Below, piece after piece: positions 38,631-47,768 of a DNA stretch of 64,000 nucleotides. How positions within the stretch are numbered: the stretch's first letter is position 1; every line of letters begins with the position of its first letter. The stretch is from Secundilactobacillus angelensis (GTDB taxonomy: Bacteria > Bacillota > Bacilli > Lactobacillales > Lactobacillaceae). The stretch lies in the NCBI RefSeq assembly GCF_012641075.1, contig NZ_JAAXLJ010000006.1, positions 90,184-154,183 on the forward strand, written 5' to 3'. A model generated the notes under the pieces. It searched no databases and had not been told where the DNA came from. It was given only the letters and a program-made list of their open reading frames with translations. The translations under genes were made by a program, and so were the position numbers.

Positions 38631-39776
38631 TTATTTTAAAATAATATCTTTAATTTGTTCAATGGATGTAAACGTATAGTCATGAAATTTTTTATAAAAT
38701 ATTGCAATTTGAGACTTATGAATATTTTCTTTTTCCTCAAGAAAGGCATTAATTAAAGCTTCTAAACTTTCCGCTGTATACACAATCGGAAGATCAAGAT
38801 CTGTTGGTTTCTTATAGAAGCCCCTACTATGCTGATATGATTCCAAATCGGGGGTGTATAGAATTATGGGTTTCATTAGAATTGAATAATCAAAAATAAC
38901 ACTAGAATAGTCACTAATTAAGATATCACTAACAATATATAATTCTTCAATGCTTTTATATTTGGTAACATTGATAACTTTATCGGCCAGATGTTCATTT
39001 TCATCGAAAAAATAATGACCTCTAAATAAAAAATTATATTTATCAAGAATTCCGTTCTGATTAAGCTTATTTAACACCTTCAGAACCTTTTCCATTTCAC
39101 TGGGGTTATCTCGAAACGTTGGGGCATATAATATAACTTTTTTGTTAAGATTTAGGTGCATTTCATCTTTTAACTTCTGCTTATCATCGACAGATGAATT
39201 ATACAGTCTAAAATTTCTCGGTAACCCACCACGTATCATATGTTTAGTTCTTGGAAAAACCTCGCTAAATATCTGTTCATCATATTTTCCGTTAACCGTT
39301 AGAAAATCAATCTGAGCTTTTCGATACCAATTCGTGACTAATGGATCCGCACCAATATCATCATCACCAAGCATTTTCATTGGGATTCCATGCCAAGTGT
39401 TTATATACACATGTTTGTTCGAATTAATAGGAAGTAAACGTTCAATACTAGCATTTGAGATCCAATATTTAGAACTTGCTAACTCATAATAATATCTTAT
39501 TGAATTAATATTTACTTTTTCATTAGTACTGACACTTTTAATGCCTTTCGGATTAACAAATCCCCATCGAAACTTAAACCTCTGAAATCTTTTATCTTCT
39601 TTCATGTTTAAATATATGACCCGAGGACTATCGCTATATTGTTTACCAGAAAAACTAACAAATAGGATTTTCCTTTGATCTACTTTTGTAAAGTGTTGAA
39701 GTACTTTAAAAAAAATCGACATAAAAGCAATATAGAGATGCATCAATATTTTATTTTTCTTAATAATATTTTTCAC
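38631..39776 (-). CDS. CDP-glycerol glycerophosphotransferase (TagF-like)
   Basis: The 381 aa protein carries the Glyphos_transf motifs NTWHGIPMKMLG (near 128), ILYAPTFRDN, FRGH and ISDYSSVIFDYSILMKP in the right order. It would transfer glycerol phosphate from CDP-glycerol to the repeat unit or a linked polymer. Within an exopolysaccharide operon this points to a glycerol-phosphate-decorated polymer rather than main-chain teichoic acid. No CDP-glycerol synthesis gene is in the window. Base composition is markedly AT-rich like its neighbours. Confidence 0.88.
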   Translation of the reverse strand: MKNIIKKNKILMHLYIAFMSIFFKVLQHFTKVDQRKILFVSFSGKQYSDSPRVIYLNMKEDKRFQRFKFRWGFVNPKGIKSVSTNEKVNINSIRYYYELASSKYWISNASIERLLPINSNKHVYINTWHGIPMKMLGDDDIGADPLVTNWYRKAQIDFLTVNGKYDEQIFSEVFPRTKHMIRGGLPRNFRLYNSSVDDKQKLKDEMHLNLNKKVILYAPTFRDNPSEMEKVLKVLNKLNQNGILDKYNFLFRGHYFFDENEHLADKVINVTKYKSIEELYIVSDILISDYSSVIFDYSILMKPIILYTPDLESYQHSRGFYKKPTDLDLPIVYTAESLEALINAFLEEKENIHKSQIAIFYKKFHDYTFTSIEQIKDIILK

Positions 39777-40104
39777 TGTTTACCCTTTTCAATATCTTCC
39801 AACCTCTTCAATAGATGTCCTATGCGTTTCTCGACAAAAAATAATCAAACTAATGTTATCAGAAAAAATATGATAAAATTCCCCCTCAAAATTGATGATC
39901 AACTTTAGATACCAATTTTTTTGTGGAGAACAGGCTACTTTTAATTATTTATAGCTTTCGAATCAGAAAAAAATTAGTCAATCGATTTAACATCATAACT
40001 ATCTTCCCAATTAAATTCTTCCACGAGGCTAATTTCTCTTATAATTACGATCATCAAACTTATTTTTATTTCTTTACGAAATTCCAGTTAGTTGATTCTC
40101 ACAA
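39777..40104. other. AT-rich intergenic gap in the polysaccharide cluster
   Basis: About 330 bases between wzy and the TagF-like gene. Only one short plus-strand frame without a ribosome binding site is present. I see no terminator or RNA gene. Confidence 0.4.
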
Positions 40105-41402
40105 TTAGATTTTTTTATTCCCAATTATTTGGTGATTATGCAATTCATCTTTTCGCAAAATAAATGCCACTAACAAATAGGTTAGAATAAAAATATAAAT
40201 ATATGAATTATTAATCACAGTCACACAAAACAAGAAAAAGGACAGCATTGCAAAACTCGCTACTTTCCTGTTAGTAAATAATCCAAAGATAGTTGGAATC
40301 AAATATAGAAGTAATCCAACGACACCCCCATATGCTAGTACTTCCATAATTCCATTTGAAAAACCTGTAATTCCCGACAATTGATTTACTGCTAGTAGCC
40401 TTCTAGTATCCATAAAATTTAAAATTTCATCATAGTTTCCCAACCCATTTCCTAGAAAAGGATGCTGTTGCCACGCTTGAAACCCTGCAATATAATCATC
40501 AATTCTTAAGCTTGATGATGACCACCAGTTAGCACTCAATTTCTCAGAGATAATAAATCTGACGGCAAATGCAGAAAAGGCCAAGCCCAAAAGTACAAGT
40601 ATAGATTTAACTAACCAATTTCCAAGTTTGTTAACATACAGAAGGTAGAACGTAAAACTTAAAACAACCAAAATAGCACCTGTGGAAGACGTTGTCGTAA
40701 AAATTGTTATCACTAGTAGCCACTCTTCCAAGTTTGTATACTTTGACTTCTTTTCTAAAAAAATTACCACCAACAAAGCTATTGACAAAACATAGGAATA
40801 CATTGGCGCCTCAACAAATAATCCGGTATTTCTAATTAAGTGAAGGCCCAAAAAGTTTGTAGCACCCTGCGCTATAAAGTGCAAACCGTAATATCCGGAA
40901 ATTGTTGAATTACTTCCCCAGTTAACATTGATACTCATATTTGGCGAAGCGCCGAGTGAAGCGAATACCCAAAAAAATAGGGACATAATTGATAATGCAA
41001 CAATAATATTTTTAAACTTTATAAATAGAGAAATTAATTGATTATGTATAGCTCTTTCATAGAAATAAACTATTCCTAACATTGGCATAACCAAATACAG
41101 AATCACATATCCAAGTTTATCCTCAGAATTTTTAAAGTTTGCAGTTAGAAAAAATACTGCATAAACAAATAGAGTTACCCAGATAGTCACCATACCCTTA
41201 ATATCTTTGTTGCTTTGATACAGATTATTAAAAGAAAGAGCAAATAATGCTATTAGAGCAACTAGGCAAAATAATTTTATAAGTGTATGCAAGCTAGGTT
41301 GCAAATAGAATACAGTATTAACTTGCAATATGGAAAAAAAGCCAAAATATATTCAAAAAAATTAAAAAAAGAATTATCAAAATCAGTACCGCTAATTTTC
41401 AT
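40105..41402 (-). CDS. wzy: Wzy-type polysaccharide polymerase, 5' end out of frame by one base
   Basis: The 407-codon frame ending at 40105 has about ten membrane helices and the polymerase features RNTGLFVEAPMYSYVL and the periplasmic loop ending HPFLGNGLGNYD. Its own first start (TTG at 41328) has no ribosome binding site. A well-placed start exists at 41402 (ATG, eight bases after GGAG), but its frame (MKISGTDFDNSFFNFFEYILAFF) ends early. Adding one T to the T7 run at 41334-41340 joins both frames into a natural N-terminus. So the gene is either switched off by slippage, mutated, or a sequencing error. Confidence 0.75.
41334..41370. repeat. Three homopolymer A7 tracts at the 5' end of wzy
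   Basis: Runs of seven A lie at 41334-41340, 41355-41361 and 41364-41370, all inside the proposed coding start of wzy. Such tracts are prone to slippage. Confidence 0.85.
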
Positions 41403-41464
41403 GCTAGTTTCTCCGTAATTTCCATGAATCACATTAATAATTATCACTAGAAGGTTAAATTATA

Positions 41465-42466
41465 TTAAATTGCCCGATTAATAGCATTTAAAGTGAAAAA
41501 ACCTTCTCTAATTTCCTGTCGAATTTGATTAACATCAACAAGCATATTTTTATATTTTTCCGCCGAAATATCATGTAAACATTCATCTAATTCAGATAAC
41601 GAGTCTATGCTAATACCCAGATTATTCTTCTCTACGAAATCAGCAATTGCAGCCTGCTTCCAGACGATAACCGGTAAACCACAACTTAAATATAAAGAAA
41701 CTTTGTGCGGATTATTATACTTAGTGTACTCACCGTAGACACCATTATTTTCAGTTATAGAATCTCCATCCCACACTAGCCCAAACGAGCCATTCAGATG
41801 TGGTATCAATTCTTCGGAGGAATATTGACCTTTATATTCCACATTCTTGGGATAGCGCTTTGCAGGATTCGGACCATATACTTGAACGCTTTTTTTGATG
41901 CTCATCTTTGTCAGAAAGAATGCTTTCGTCAAGTTCCCCGCATAAACTATCGGATCACTCATCGTAGGAAAATGTGGTGAACTATTAGTCAAATAATCGA
42001 ATAATTTCAAAGTGATCATCTTCTTTATTATTCCATTTTTCTTTAACCAATCTTGCATTTTATTATTGTGTACAATTAACACATCAAACTGTTGCAAAGT
42101 TTTGATTTCATTCTGAACAGCTTTTTTTTCTTTCTTTGCATCCCGTAACACCTCAATATCATGAATAACACAAATTAGTTTTATTCTTTTCCTTCGCAAA
42201 TTTCTCAAGATCACTTTGGTTATATACTTGCTATAAATCGGATACTGAAATACAAAAACACCATCTTTAATATTTTTTAGCTTATACCACCAAATTATTT
42301 TCCCGAAAAGCCTTCTCCAAACCTTACAACTTTCCGAATTATAAGTAACACGACTAAAACCAGTATCTTCTAGAATATTCACAATATCCTCTTTGGGCTT
42401 TGATAATGCAGTATGATTTTTTTTTGTGTCTATGCTTAATATATATTTTCCCATATTATCATCCAA
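41465..42466 (-). CDS. Gtf3-like galactofuranosyltransferase
   Basis: The 333 aa GT-B-like protein has the C-terminal donor segment LVWDGDS, YGEYTKYNNPHKVSLYLS and CGLPVIVWKQAAIADFV, typical of Gtf3/beta-1,6-galactofuranosyltransferases. With glf in the same cluster, UDP-galactofuranose is the likely donor. The start is not certain: TTG at 42466 has no clear ribosome binding site and the ATG four codons on is an alternative. Confidence 0.8.
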   Translation of the reverse strand: MDDNMGKYILSIDTKKNHTALSKPKEDIVNILEDTGFSRVTYNSESCKVWRRLFGKIIWWYKLKNIKDGVFVFQYPIYSKYITKVILRNLRRKRIKLICVIHDIEVLRDAKKEKKAVQNEIKTLQQFDVLIVHNNKMQDWLKKNGIIKKMITLKLFDYLTNSSPHFPTMSDPIVYAGNLTKAFFLTKMSIKKSVQVYGPNPAKRYPKNVEYKGQYSSEELIPHLNGSFGLVWDGDSITENNGVYGEYTKYNNPHKVSLYLSCGLPVIVWKQAAIADFVEKNNLGISIDSLSELDECLHDISAEKYKNMLVDVNQIRQEIREGFFTLNAINRAI

Positions 42467-42484
42467 TCTAAGGAGTTGTTTTTA

Positions 42485-43477
42485 TTAAATGCATCCAATT
42501 TTATAAAGGAAATGAAGTACACCCATTTTCAAAAAGACAATTTTAATCCGATCTTTCTTCCCTAATTTAAAGAAATTAATACTTTTACTTTGCTGCTGAA
42601 TCATAGCTTTAATTTTTTTCATTAACCGCTTATTTTTATGGTAAGAATCAAGCTTACACTGAATTGTATAAGCCCTAATAAGCCTAATAAATGTATAATA
42701 ATTAGCTGCAGTCATTAATTCCGGAGCGTTCCGTCCAATAAATTTTTTAATTTCTTCTATTGTATTCAAGTAATCAAAACTATACTGACCATTATTTGAA
42801 TTTGTAACCGATGATTTTCTCTGAACATATTTATATTTACGAATTGGCAAAATTAATACGTTTTGCGAATAAAATATTTCCTTATATGTCGTGGCCATAT
42901 CTTCACTAAATTTCCTTCCGGCAGGAAATTGTATAGAATTATCAATAAGAACTTTACGTCTTACAATATTAAGAAACGGTAAGTGGAATATTTCTCCGCA
43001 GAAAAGGAATTCTAACGCCTTATTATTTGAATATACTCCATTTGGAAATGAATGATCTTGAAGTCCAACAACATCTTTTTTAAGCTTGGTACCTTGTTCA
43101 TCAACAATGTCACAATCAGTTACAATCAAATCGATTTTCTTTTTTTCTAATTGTAACGGATCCTTAAATTCTTCCAGCGCATCCTGAGCTAAATAATCAT
43201 CTCCATCAACAAAATAAATAAAATCTCCTTGGGCTTCCTGAATCGCCCGATTTCTGGCCTCAGAAACACCAACATTTTCATTCATTTCAATTAGCTTTAC
43301 ATTCTTGTGAATACTTGAATAAAACCGTACTTTTTCAACAGTGTTATCCACTGAAAAATCATCAACCACAATTATTTCAATATCATGTGTTCTCTGTGAG
43401 ACAATAGAGTCGAGGCATCGAATTATATAATTTTCAACGTTGTATGTTGGAATAATGAAGCTCAAAATCATGTGCAC
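42485..43477 (-). CDS. Family 2 glycosyltransferase
   Basis: The 330 aa protein has the GT-A fold of inverting family 2: SFIIPTYNVENYI at the start, IIVVDDFSVDNT, NVGVSEARNRAI and the metal-binding FVDGDDYL near residue 92. The C-terminal 120 residues are variable and basic. It would add one sugar to the lipid-linked repeat unit on the inner membrane face; donor and linkage cannot be read from sequence. Confidence 0.9.
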   Translation of the reverse strand: MHMILSFIIPTYNVENYIIRCLDSIVSQRTHDIEIIVVDDFSVDNTVEKVRFYSSIHKNVKLIEMNENVGVSEARNRAIQEAQGDFIYFVDGDDYLAQDALEEFKDPLQLEKKKIDLIVTDCDIVDEQGTKLKKDVVGLQDHSFPNGVYSNNKALEFLFCGEIFHLPFLNIVRRKVLIDNSIQFPAGRKFSEDMATTYKEIFYSQNVLILPIRKYKYVQRKSSVTNSNNGQYSFDYLNTIEEIKKFIGRNAPELMTAANYYTFIRLIRAYTIQCKLDSYHKNKRLMKKIKAMIQQQSKSINFFKLGKKDRIKIVFLKMGVLHFLYKIGCI

Positions 43478-43624
43478 TTAACCCCCAAATAATTAGATTG
43501 CCTGCTGATCAGATTTTATGAATTATAAAATAAATAAATCTTAAAAAACAATACATTTTCATTTTACAGTTACTATATGTTATAACATTTGCATATACTA
43601 CGAGTTCACAAATCTAATTTCATC

Positions 43625-44404
43625 TTAAAAGTGAGTACGTACTTTTTTTGAGGAAAACTTTCGAAAAATTAAAAAAAATATTTTTTTTAAAGTATGCTTT
43701 TTTCCAATAAAATTCCACTTTAACTCTTTGAATTTTACATTATTTTTCAGTAGCCAGACATCCATTAATAACTCAGAAACATATCCAAAAACCCTTGCCT
43801 CTTGTACATCATAACTAGTAATGTCTATTTTAGACTCCAACACTTTTAAGACATCGAACAACCAGTCTGTATAATCATCAAAAAATTCTCTTTTCATGAC
43901 AAACATATTGAACATATGTGCACTACGACGAGTCATTACCGTATCAAAGGCATTTAAATAATCTGGAAACTTTTGTGAAATAACTTTTCTTGTTTCTAAT
44001 AACGGCTTCTTGTGATGGGCATGTACATAGTGGGAATAATTGGTTTCGATGTAATATCTTCTTTTTTGAGGGACTAAAACATCGTATTCTTCTAAGTATT
44101 TTTCAATACTTTCCCGTTTTAAAAGATTAGAAAAAATCGCCCTTCTAGTCTCAAAAAAAAGCCTTCTATAATGAACTAACCCTATTATATCAGTCTCTGG
44201 CAAGTTGTATTTAGCCCAGTAAATAGCAGTAAGCTCATTAAAGTTTGCATTTTTATCAGAGATGTTTACCCCCTCATCATCTCTTTGATAGTCTATTCCC
44301 TTTTTCCAATTACTGACCGCCCCAACTAAAATTGGTAAATAAAGAGATTTATCCTGTGGCATTTGAGCTAATTTATGAGTGGCAACCAAAATTTTTATTT
44401 TAAT
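43625..44404 (-). CDS. DUF4422 glycosyltransferase, probable ATT start
   Basis: DUF4422 proteins occur in capsule and exopolysaccharide operons and act as glycosyltransferases. The sequence has LYLPILVGA, NELTAIYWAKYN, DIIGLVHYRR and the MFNMFVMKREFFDDYTDWLF segment. The first standard codon, TTG at 44389, cuts the family N-terminus. Five codons upstream an ATT gives (M)KIKILVATHK, the usual start, and overlaps the priming transferase stop as TGATT with GGGTG upstream. I therefore place the start at the ATT. Its 3' end has long A and T runs. Confidence 0.8.
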   Translation of the reverse strand: MKIKILVATHKLAQMPQDKSLYLPILVGAVSNWKKGIDYQRDDEGVNISDKNANFNELTAIYWAKYNLPETDIIGLVHYRRLFFETRRAIFSNLLKRESIEKYLEEYDVLVPQKRRYYIETNYSHYVHAHHKKPLLETRKVISQKFPDYLNAFDTVMTRRSAHMFNMFVMKREFFDDYTDWLFDVLKVLESKIDITSYDVQEARVFGYVSELLMDVWLLKNNVKFKELKWNFIGKKHTLKKIFFLIFRKFSSKKVRTHF

Positions 44405-45096
44405 CAGAAAGCACCCTTTCCACTAAATATTTTCACAAGGTTTTCCCAAATTATTTTCAGGTCAAACGAAACACAGGCGTGATCAATATAATTCATTTCG
44501 ATATTGGCACGCTTTGGATATCCTATTTGGCTACGCCCACTTGCCTGCCAGAGTCCCATTGCACCAGGCTTCACAGTCAACAACTTTTCTTTATCATATT
44601 GAATCAATTCTTCCTCAACAACTGGTCGCGGGCCAACAAGACTCATATCACCTTTCAGAATATTAATAAATTGAGGAATTTCATCAATTGAAGTTTTGCG
44701 TAAAAATTGGCCAATCTTTGTTATTCGCGGATCATCCTCAGGTCTCAACTTATAATTATTTGCAATATACTTAGCATACAGTGCCTTATTTTTATGCAGC
44801 TTTTCATCGGCATTTACTACCATTGAGCGAAACTTATACATCTTAAATTTTTTCCCGTGGAGACCGATGCGTGTTTGGGCATAGAGCAACGGGCCTTGGC
44901 TAGATTCATCAAAATAGTTCATTAACCATACCAGTAAAAAAACTGGGCTTAAACCGACTAATGCTAGAAGAGACAGTGCAACATCGGCGCTTCTTTTAAC
45001 GATTAAGTAGGTCCAATGTTTAGAATTACTCTTCTGAATAGAAGTATTCATCTTTATTTCATGACTTTGTTCCACGTCATTCTTAGCATTCAACAT
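44404..45096 (-). CDS. Priming glycosylphosphotransferase (undecaprenyl-phosphate sugar transferase)
   Basis: The enzyme starts the repeat unit by moving a sugar-1-phosphate to undecaprenyl phosphate. The 230 aa protein has one strong membrane helix near 35-55 followed by the PF02397 core: KMYKFRSMV, FLRKTSIDEIPQFINILKGDMSLVGPRP and PGAMGLWQASGRS. It is the short (WbaP C-terminal or CpsE-like core) type. The ATG at 45096 is preceded by GGAGG at eight bases; upstream in-frame ATGs are less well placed. Confidence 0.92.
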   Translation of the reverse strand: MLNAKNDVEQSHEIKMNTSIQKSNSKHWTYLIVKRSADVALSLLALVGLSPVFLLVWLMNYFDESSQGPLLYAQTRIGLHGKKFKMYKFRSMVVNADEKLHKNKALYAKYIANNYKLRPEDDPRITKIGQFLRKTSIDEIPQFINILKGDMSLVGPRPVVEEELIQYDKEKLLTVKPGAMGLWQASGRSQIGYPKRANIEMNYIDHACVSFDLKIIWENLVKIFSGKGAF

Positions 45097-45127
45097 GAAA
45101 GATTCCTCCATTTTTCTCCCCTGGTAA

Positions 45128-45901
45128 TTAAAAAAAGCCAAAAAATCGTCTTCGCTTTTCTTTTATAAAACTTAGCCGATGTTGAACAACTGGATCGCCG
45201 TTAATAATTGCCTTTGCATTTTCATTATATTCATCAACCATTTCGGCACCAAACTCTTGTCTCAGCTTCGCAAAAGCTTCTTTCATTTCATACTTACGAC
45301 CAGGTAAATTGTGGGCATCAGATGAAAATACGTATCCTTGCCCTGCCTCTATAAGTTGTCTACAAAATTGCTCAACTTTATCCCCAAAAGTACCAATATA
45401 ACTACTAGCTGTGATTTGCGAGAGACAACCTTTCTGAAGCAAATCATAAATTAAATCAGGGTGTCGCATTATCTTGGTATTCCTTTCAGGATGAACAATT
45501 ACCGGAATGATACCTCTCGTTTGTAACTGATATATCATGTCATCCGTGTATGTGGGAACATCGTCATCTGGAAATTCCAGCATCAAATATCGACCACTTT
45601 CGTCTGCAAACAAAATGTCATCCTGATCTACTGCCGTTAATAAATCGCCATTAATTCGTACTTCTTGTCCAGGAAAAACAGTCAGTGGAATATTATGCAA
45701 CTTAAGTTGTTGTTGAAACTCCGCACTCATCCTGATGACATCATCTTTATGATTGATATACATTCCATTCATATGATGGGGTGTCAGTAAAGCATAAGTC
45801 ACCCCGTTATCAACTGCTTCGTTTGCCAGTTTGAGTGAAGTAGCCATATTAGCCGAACCATCATCTATTCCCGGAAGTAAATGACAATGAAGATCTATCA
45901 T
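45128..45901 (-). CDS. wzb: Wzb/CpsB-type protein-tyrosine phosphatase (PHP family)
   Basis: This manganese-dependent phosphatase removes phosphate from the Wze kinase. The 257 aa protein starts MIDLHCHLLPGIDDGS, the PHP metal motif, with further ligands in TPHH, GQEV, HPERN and SSDAHN. It lies 5 bases after wze. Together with wzd and wze it forms the phosphoregulatory unit of Gram-positive exopolysaccharide synthesis. Confidence 0.95.
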   Translation of the reverse strand: MIDLHCHLLPGIDDGSANMATSLKLANEAVDNGVTYALLTPHHMNGMYINHKDDVIRMSAEFQQQLKLHNIPLTVFPGQEVRINGDLLTAVDQDDILFADESGRYLMLEFPDDDVPTYTDDMIYQLQTRGIIPVIVHPERNTKIMRHPDLIYDLLQKGCLSQITASSYIGTFGDKVEQFCRQLIEAGQGYVFSSDAHNLPGRKYEMKEAFAKLRQEFGAEMVDEYNENAKAIINGDPVVQHRLSFIKEKRRRFFGFF

Positions 45902-45905
45902 CCTA

Positions 45906-46643
45906 TCATCCCTTTAAACTACCTTCATATCCATAACCATAACCGTATCCATAACCATAGCCATTCTTTGGTTCCACATCATTTAAAACATATCCTAATA
46001 AATTAGCATGAACCATTGTTAGTAATTCCTTCGATCGCGTAACTGCAGCACGTTGGGCAACACCTTGACGTACAACCAGTACCACACCGTCAACATTAGC
46101 TGCAAGGACTTGAGTATCGGTTACCGATAACAGCGGTGGTACATCCAAAATAACGAGGTCATATTCGTTCTCTGCAGACCGTAAAAAATTCTTCATTCTG
46201 TTAGAATTCAATAATTCCGCTGGATTAGGTGGCACTGGTCCACTTGTGATAATTGTCAAATTATCAACACCACTCTCATTCAAAACTGAATGATAATCTT
46301 CGTTATTGGCTAAAATGGTTGATAAGCCTTGTGTATTCACTAATCCAAATGTGGCATTTAGAGTTGGTCGACGTAAATCTGCATCAACAAACAACACCTT
46401 TTTTCCTTGTTGAGCCCACGCCACAGCAGTATTCCCTGACACAGTAGATTTGCCCTCACTCACTTCAGATGAAGTAAAGAGCAAAGTTTTAATCTCTGTA
46501 TCAACACTGGAAAAATCAATATTGGTTCTGACTGTTCGAAACTGCTCAGAGACAATATTTTTAGGTTCTAAAGCGGTAACCAGTTTAACCCCATTTTCGA
46601 TTGTATCCGTTGATGGCTTTTTTTTATGGTGAAATAACGACAT
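45906..46643 (-). CDS. wze: Wze/CpsD-type bacterial tyrosine kinase
   Basis: The 245 aa cytoplasmic BY-kinase has Walker A SEVSEGKSTVSGN near 57-69, Walker A' LFVDADLRRP and Walker B LVILDVPPLL. The C-terminus is a tyrosine cluster, GYGYGYGYGYGYEG, encoded by near-perfect 6-bp repeats at about 45918-45960; these tyrosines are the autophosphorylation sites. It needs the Wzd membrane protein for activity. Confidence 0.95.
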   Translation of the reverse strand: MSLFHHKKKPSTDTIENGVKLVTALEPKNIVSEQFRTVRTNIDFSSVDTEIKTLLFTSSEVSEGKSTVSGNTAVAWAQQGKKVLFVDADLRRPTLNATFGLVNTQGLSTILANNEDYHSVLNESGVDNLTIITSGPVPPNPAELLNSNRMKNFLRSAENEYDLVILDVPPLLSVTDTQVLAANVDGVVLVVRQGVAQRAAVTRSKELLTMVHANLLGYVLNDVEPKNGYGYGYGYGYGYEGSLKG

Positions 46644-46655
46644 CCTGTTTTCCTC

Positions 46656-47516
46656 CTATACCCTAACGCGCTTTGAGCGACTTTCAGACTGTGTACTCTG
46701 AGATTGTATCATCCCTTTAGAGTTACTCATCTTAATCGTTGCGATGTGCCCCAAATTGGTTAAACCAAGTTCATCTTGAAGAAAGTCATCTTCTTTAACA
46801 GTGGTATCTGTTAATTCCTTGATGAATGCGTAACCCATACCAATTAATAGACCTACTACTAGACCAAGCAAAACGATCAATTTCGTATTGGGCGAAGTTT
46901 TACCGTAATTTGCTGTCGCCTTTGATACGGTTGTTACATTATTAACTCGCATCATTGACTTAATTTTTGAAGTAAAAACCGAGGCCACTTGATTAGCAAC
47001 AGCGGCTGACTTATTAGGATCGTCAGTTTTAACATTGATTGCAAATACTTGAGAATTCTGTTGGTTGCTTACAGAAATTGCATCTTGTAATTCAGCAACA
47101 CTGACTTGGTATGCCCTACCTGATGACTTGTAAATAGCAGGCTTAGCAGCTCTAACTAATACCCGTCTGCCAGTAGTTGCACTTGTCCGATAAACTGCTT
47201 TTGTAGCTTTACGAACTACCTTTTCAGGATGAGTTAAGTTCTTCTGAACCTGATGCAGGATTACCTGATTGGTAACAATATCTTTATATGTGCTAACCAT
47301 CTGCACGTCAGCTTGTTGATTTTGAAGCGCAAGCGCAGGATTGTTATTATCCTTTTGATTAACCAGTAATTGAGTCGTAGATGTATATTTTGGTGTCATT
47401 GCGAGTTCAGCAACACCGAAGGCAATAATGCCAAAACCAATTGTTGCAACAATAATGAATACTAAATGTTTGCGTAAGATGCCAAACATCTTTTGTAAAT
47501 CTAGGGTGCTTTCCAT
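46656..47516 (-). CDS. wzd: Wzd/CpsC-type polysaccharide co-polymerase (chain-length regulator)
   Basis: The 286 aa protein has the Wzz fold: helix 1 at about 18-38, an extracellular coiled region and helix 2 near 210-230 followed by a short cytoplasmic tail. It activates Wze and controls chain length. It contains a basic VRKATKAVYR insert. It is the first gene of the main cluster, starting at ATG after CGGAGGGAAAAC. Confidence 0.93.
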   Translation of the reverse strand: MESTLDLQKMFGILRKHLVFIIVATIGFGIIAFGVAELAMTPKYTSTTQLLVNQKDNNNPALALQNQQADVQMVSTYKDIVTNQVILHQVQKNLTHPEKVVRKATKAVYRTSATTGRRVLVRAAKPAIYKSSGRAYQVSVAELQDAISVSNQQNSQVFAINVKTDDPNKSAAVANQVASVFTSKIKSMMRVNNVTTVSKATANYGKTSPNTKLIVLLGLVVGLLIGMGYAFIKELTDTTVKEDDFLQDELGLTNLGHIATIKMSNSKGMIQSQSTQSESRSKRVRV

Positions 47517-47540
47517 GTTTTCCCTCCGAAATGGGTAATT

Positions 47541-47549
47541 ATTATAACA
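47541..47549 (-). promoter_or_regulatory. Extended -10 promoter of the exopolysaccharide operon
   Basis: On the minus strand TGTTATAAT (extended -10) lies about 25 bases before wzd; a weak TTACAG sits 19 bases upstream as -35. Confidence 0.6.
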
Positions 47550-47726
47550 ATATCACTAAAACATTCTGTAACAAAAAGGAAAGAAACACAAGCTTTTCTT
47601 AATAAACTTAATTTTATTGAAACATAGAGCGCTTGACGTTTTGGAAAGCAAACTTATCATATCAAATTCCAGCCCCAACTTACGAGGATTTATATGATAT
47701 ATTCTCGAATTTTTAGCTAAACCATC

Positions 47727-47761
47727 AAAAAAAGAGTAACCATCTTTCATGATGGTTACTC
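47727..47761 (-). terminator. Terminator of the LCP gene
   Basis: GAGTAACCATC and GATGGTTACTC form an 11-bp perfect stem with a six-base loop, followed on the minus strand by seven T. Confidence 0.9.
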
Positions 47762-47768
47762 CAATTCA

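Noticed and set aside
39923..40108. Short plus-strand frame in the wzy-TagF gap
   Set aside because: It has no ribosome binding site, AT-rich random composition and no known motif.
41330..41345. Programmed ribosomal frameshift to express wzy
   Set aside because: No stimulatory structure or efficient slippery context was found near the start; replication slippage or sequencing error is simpler.
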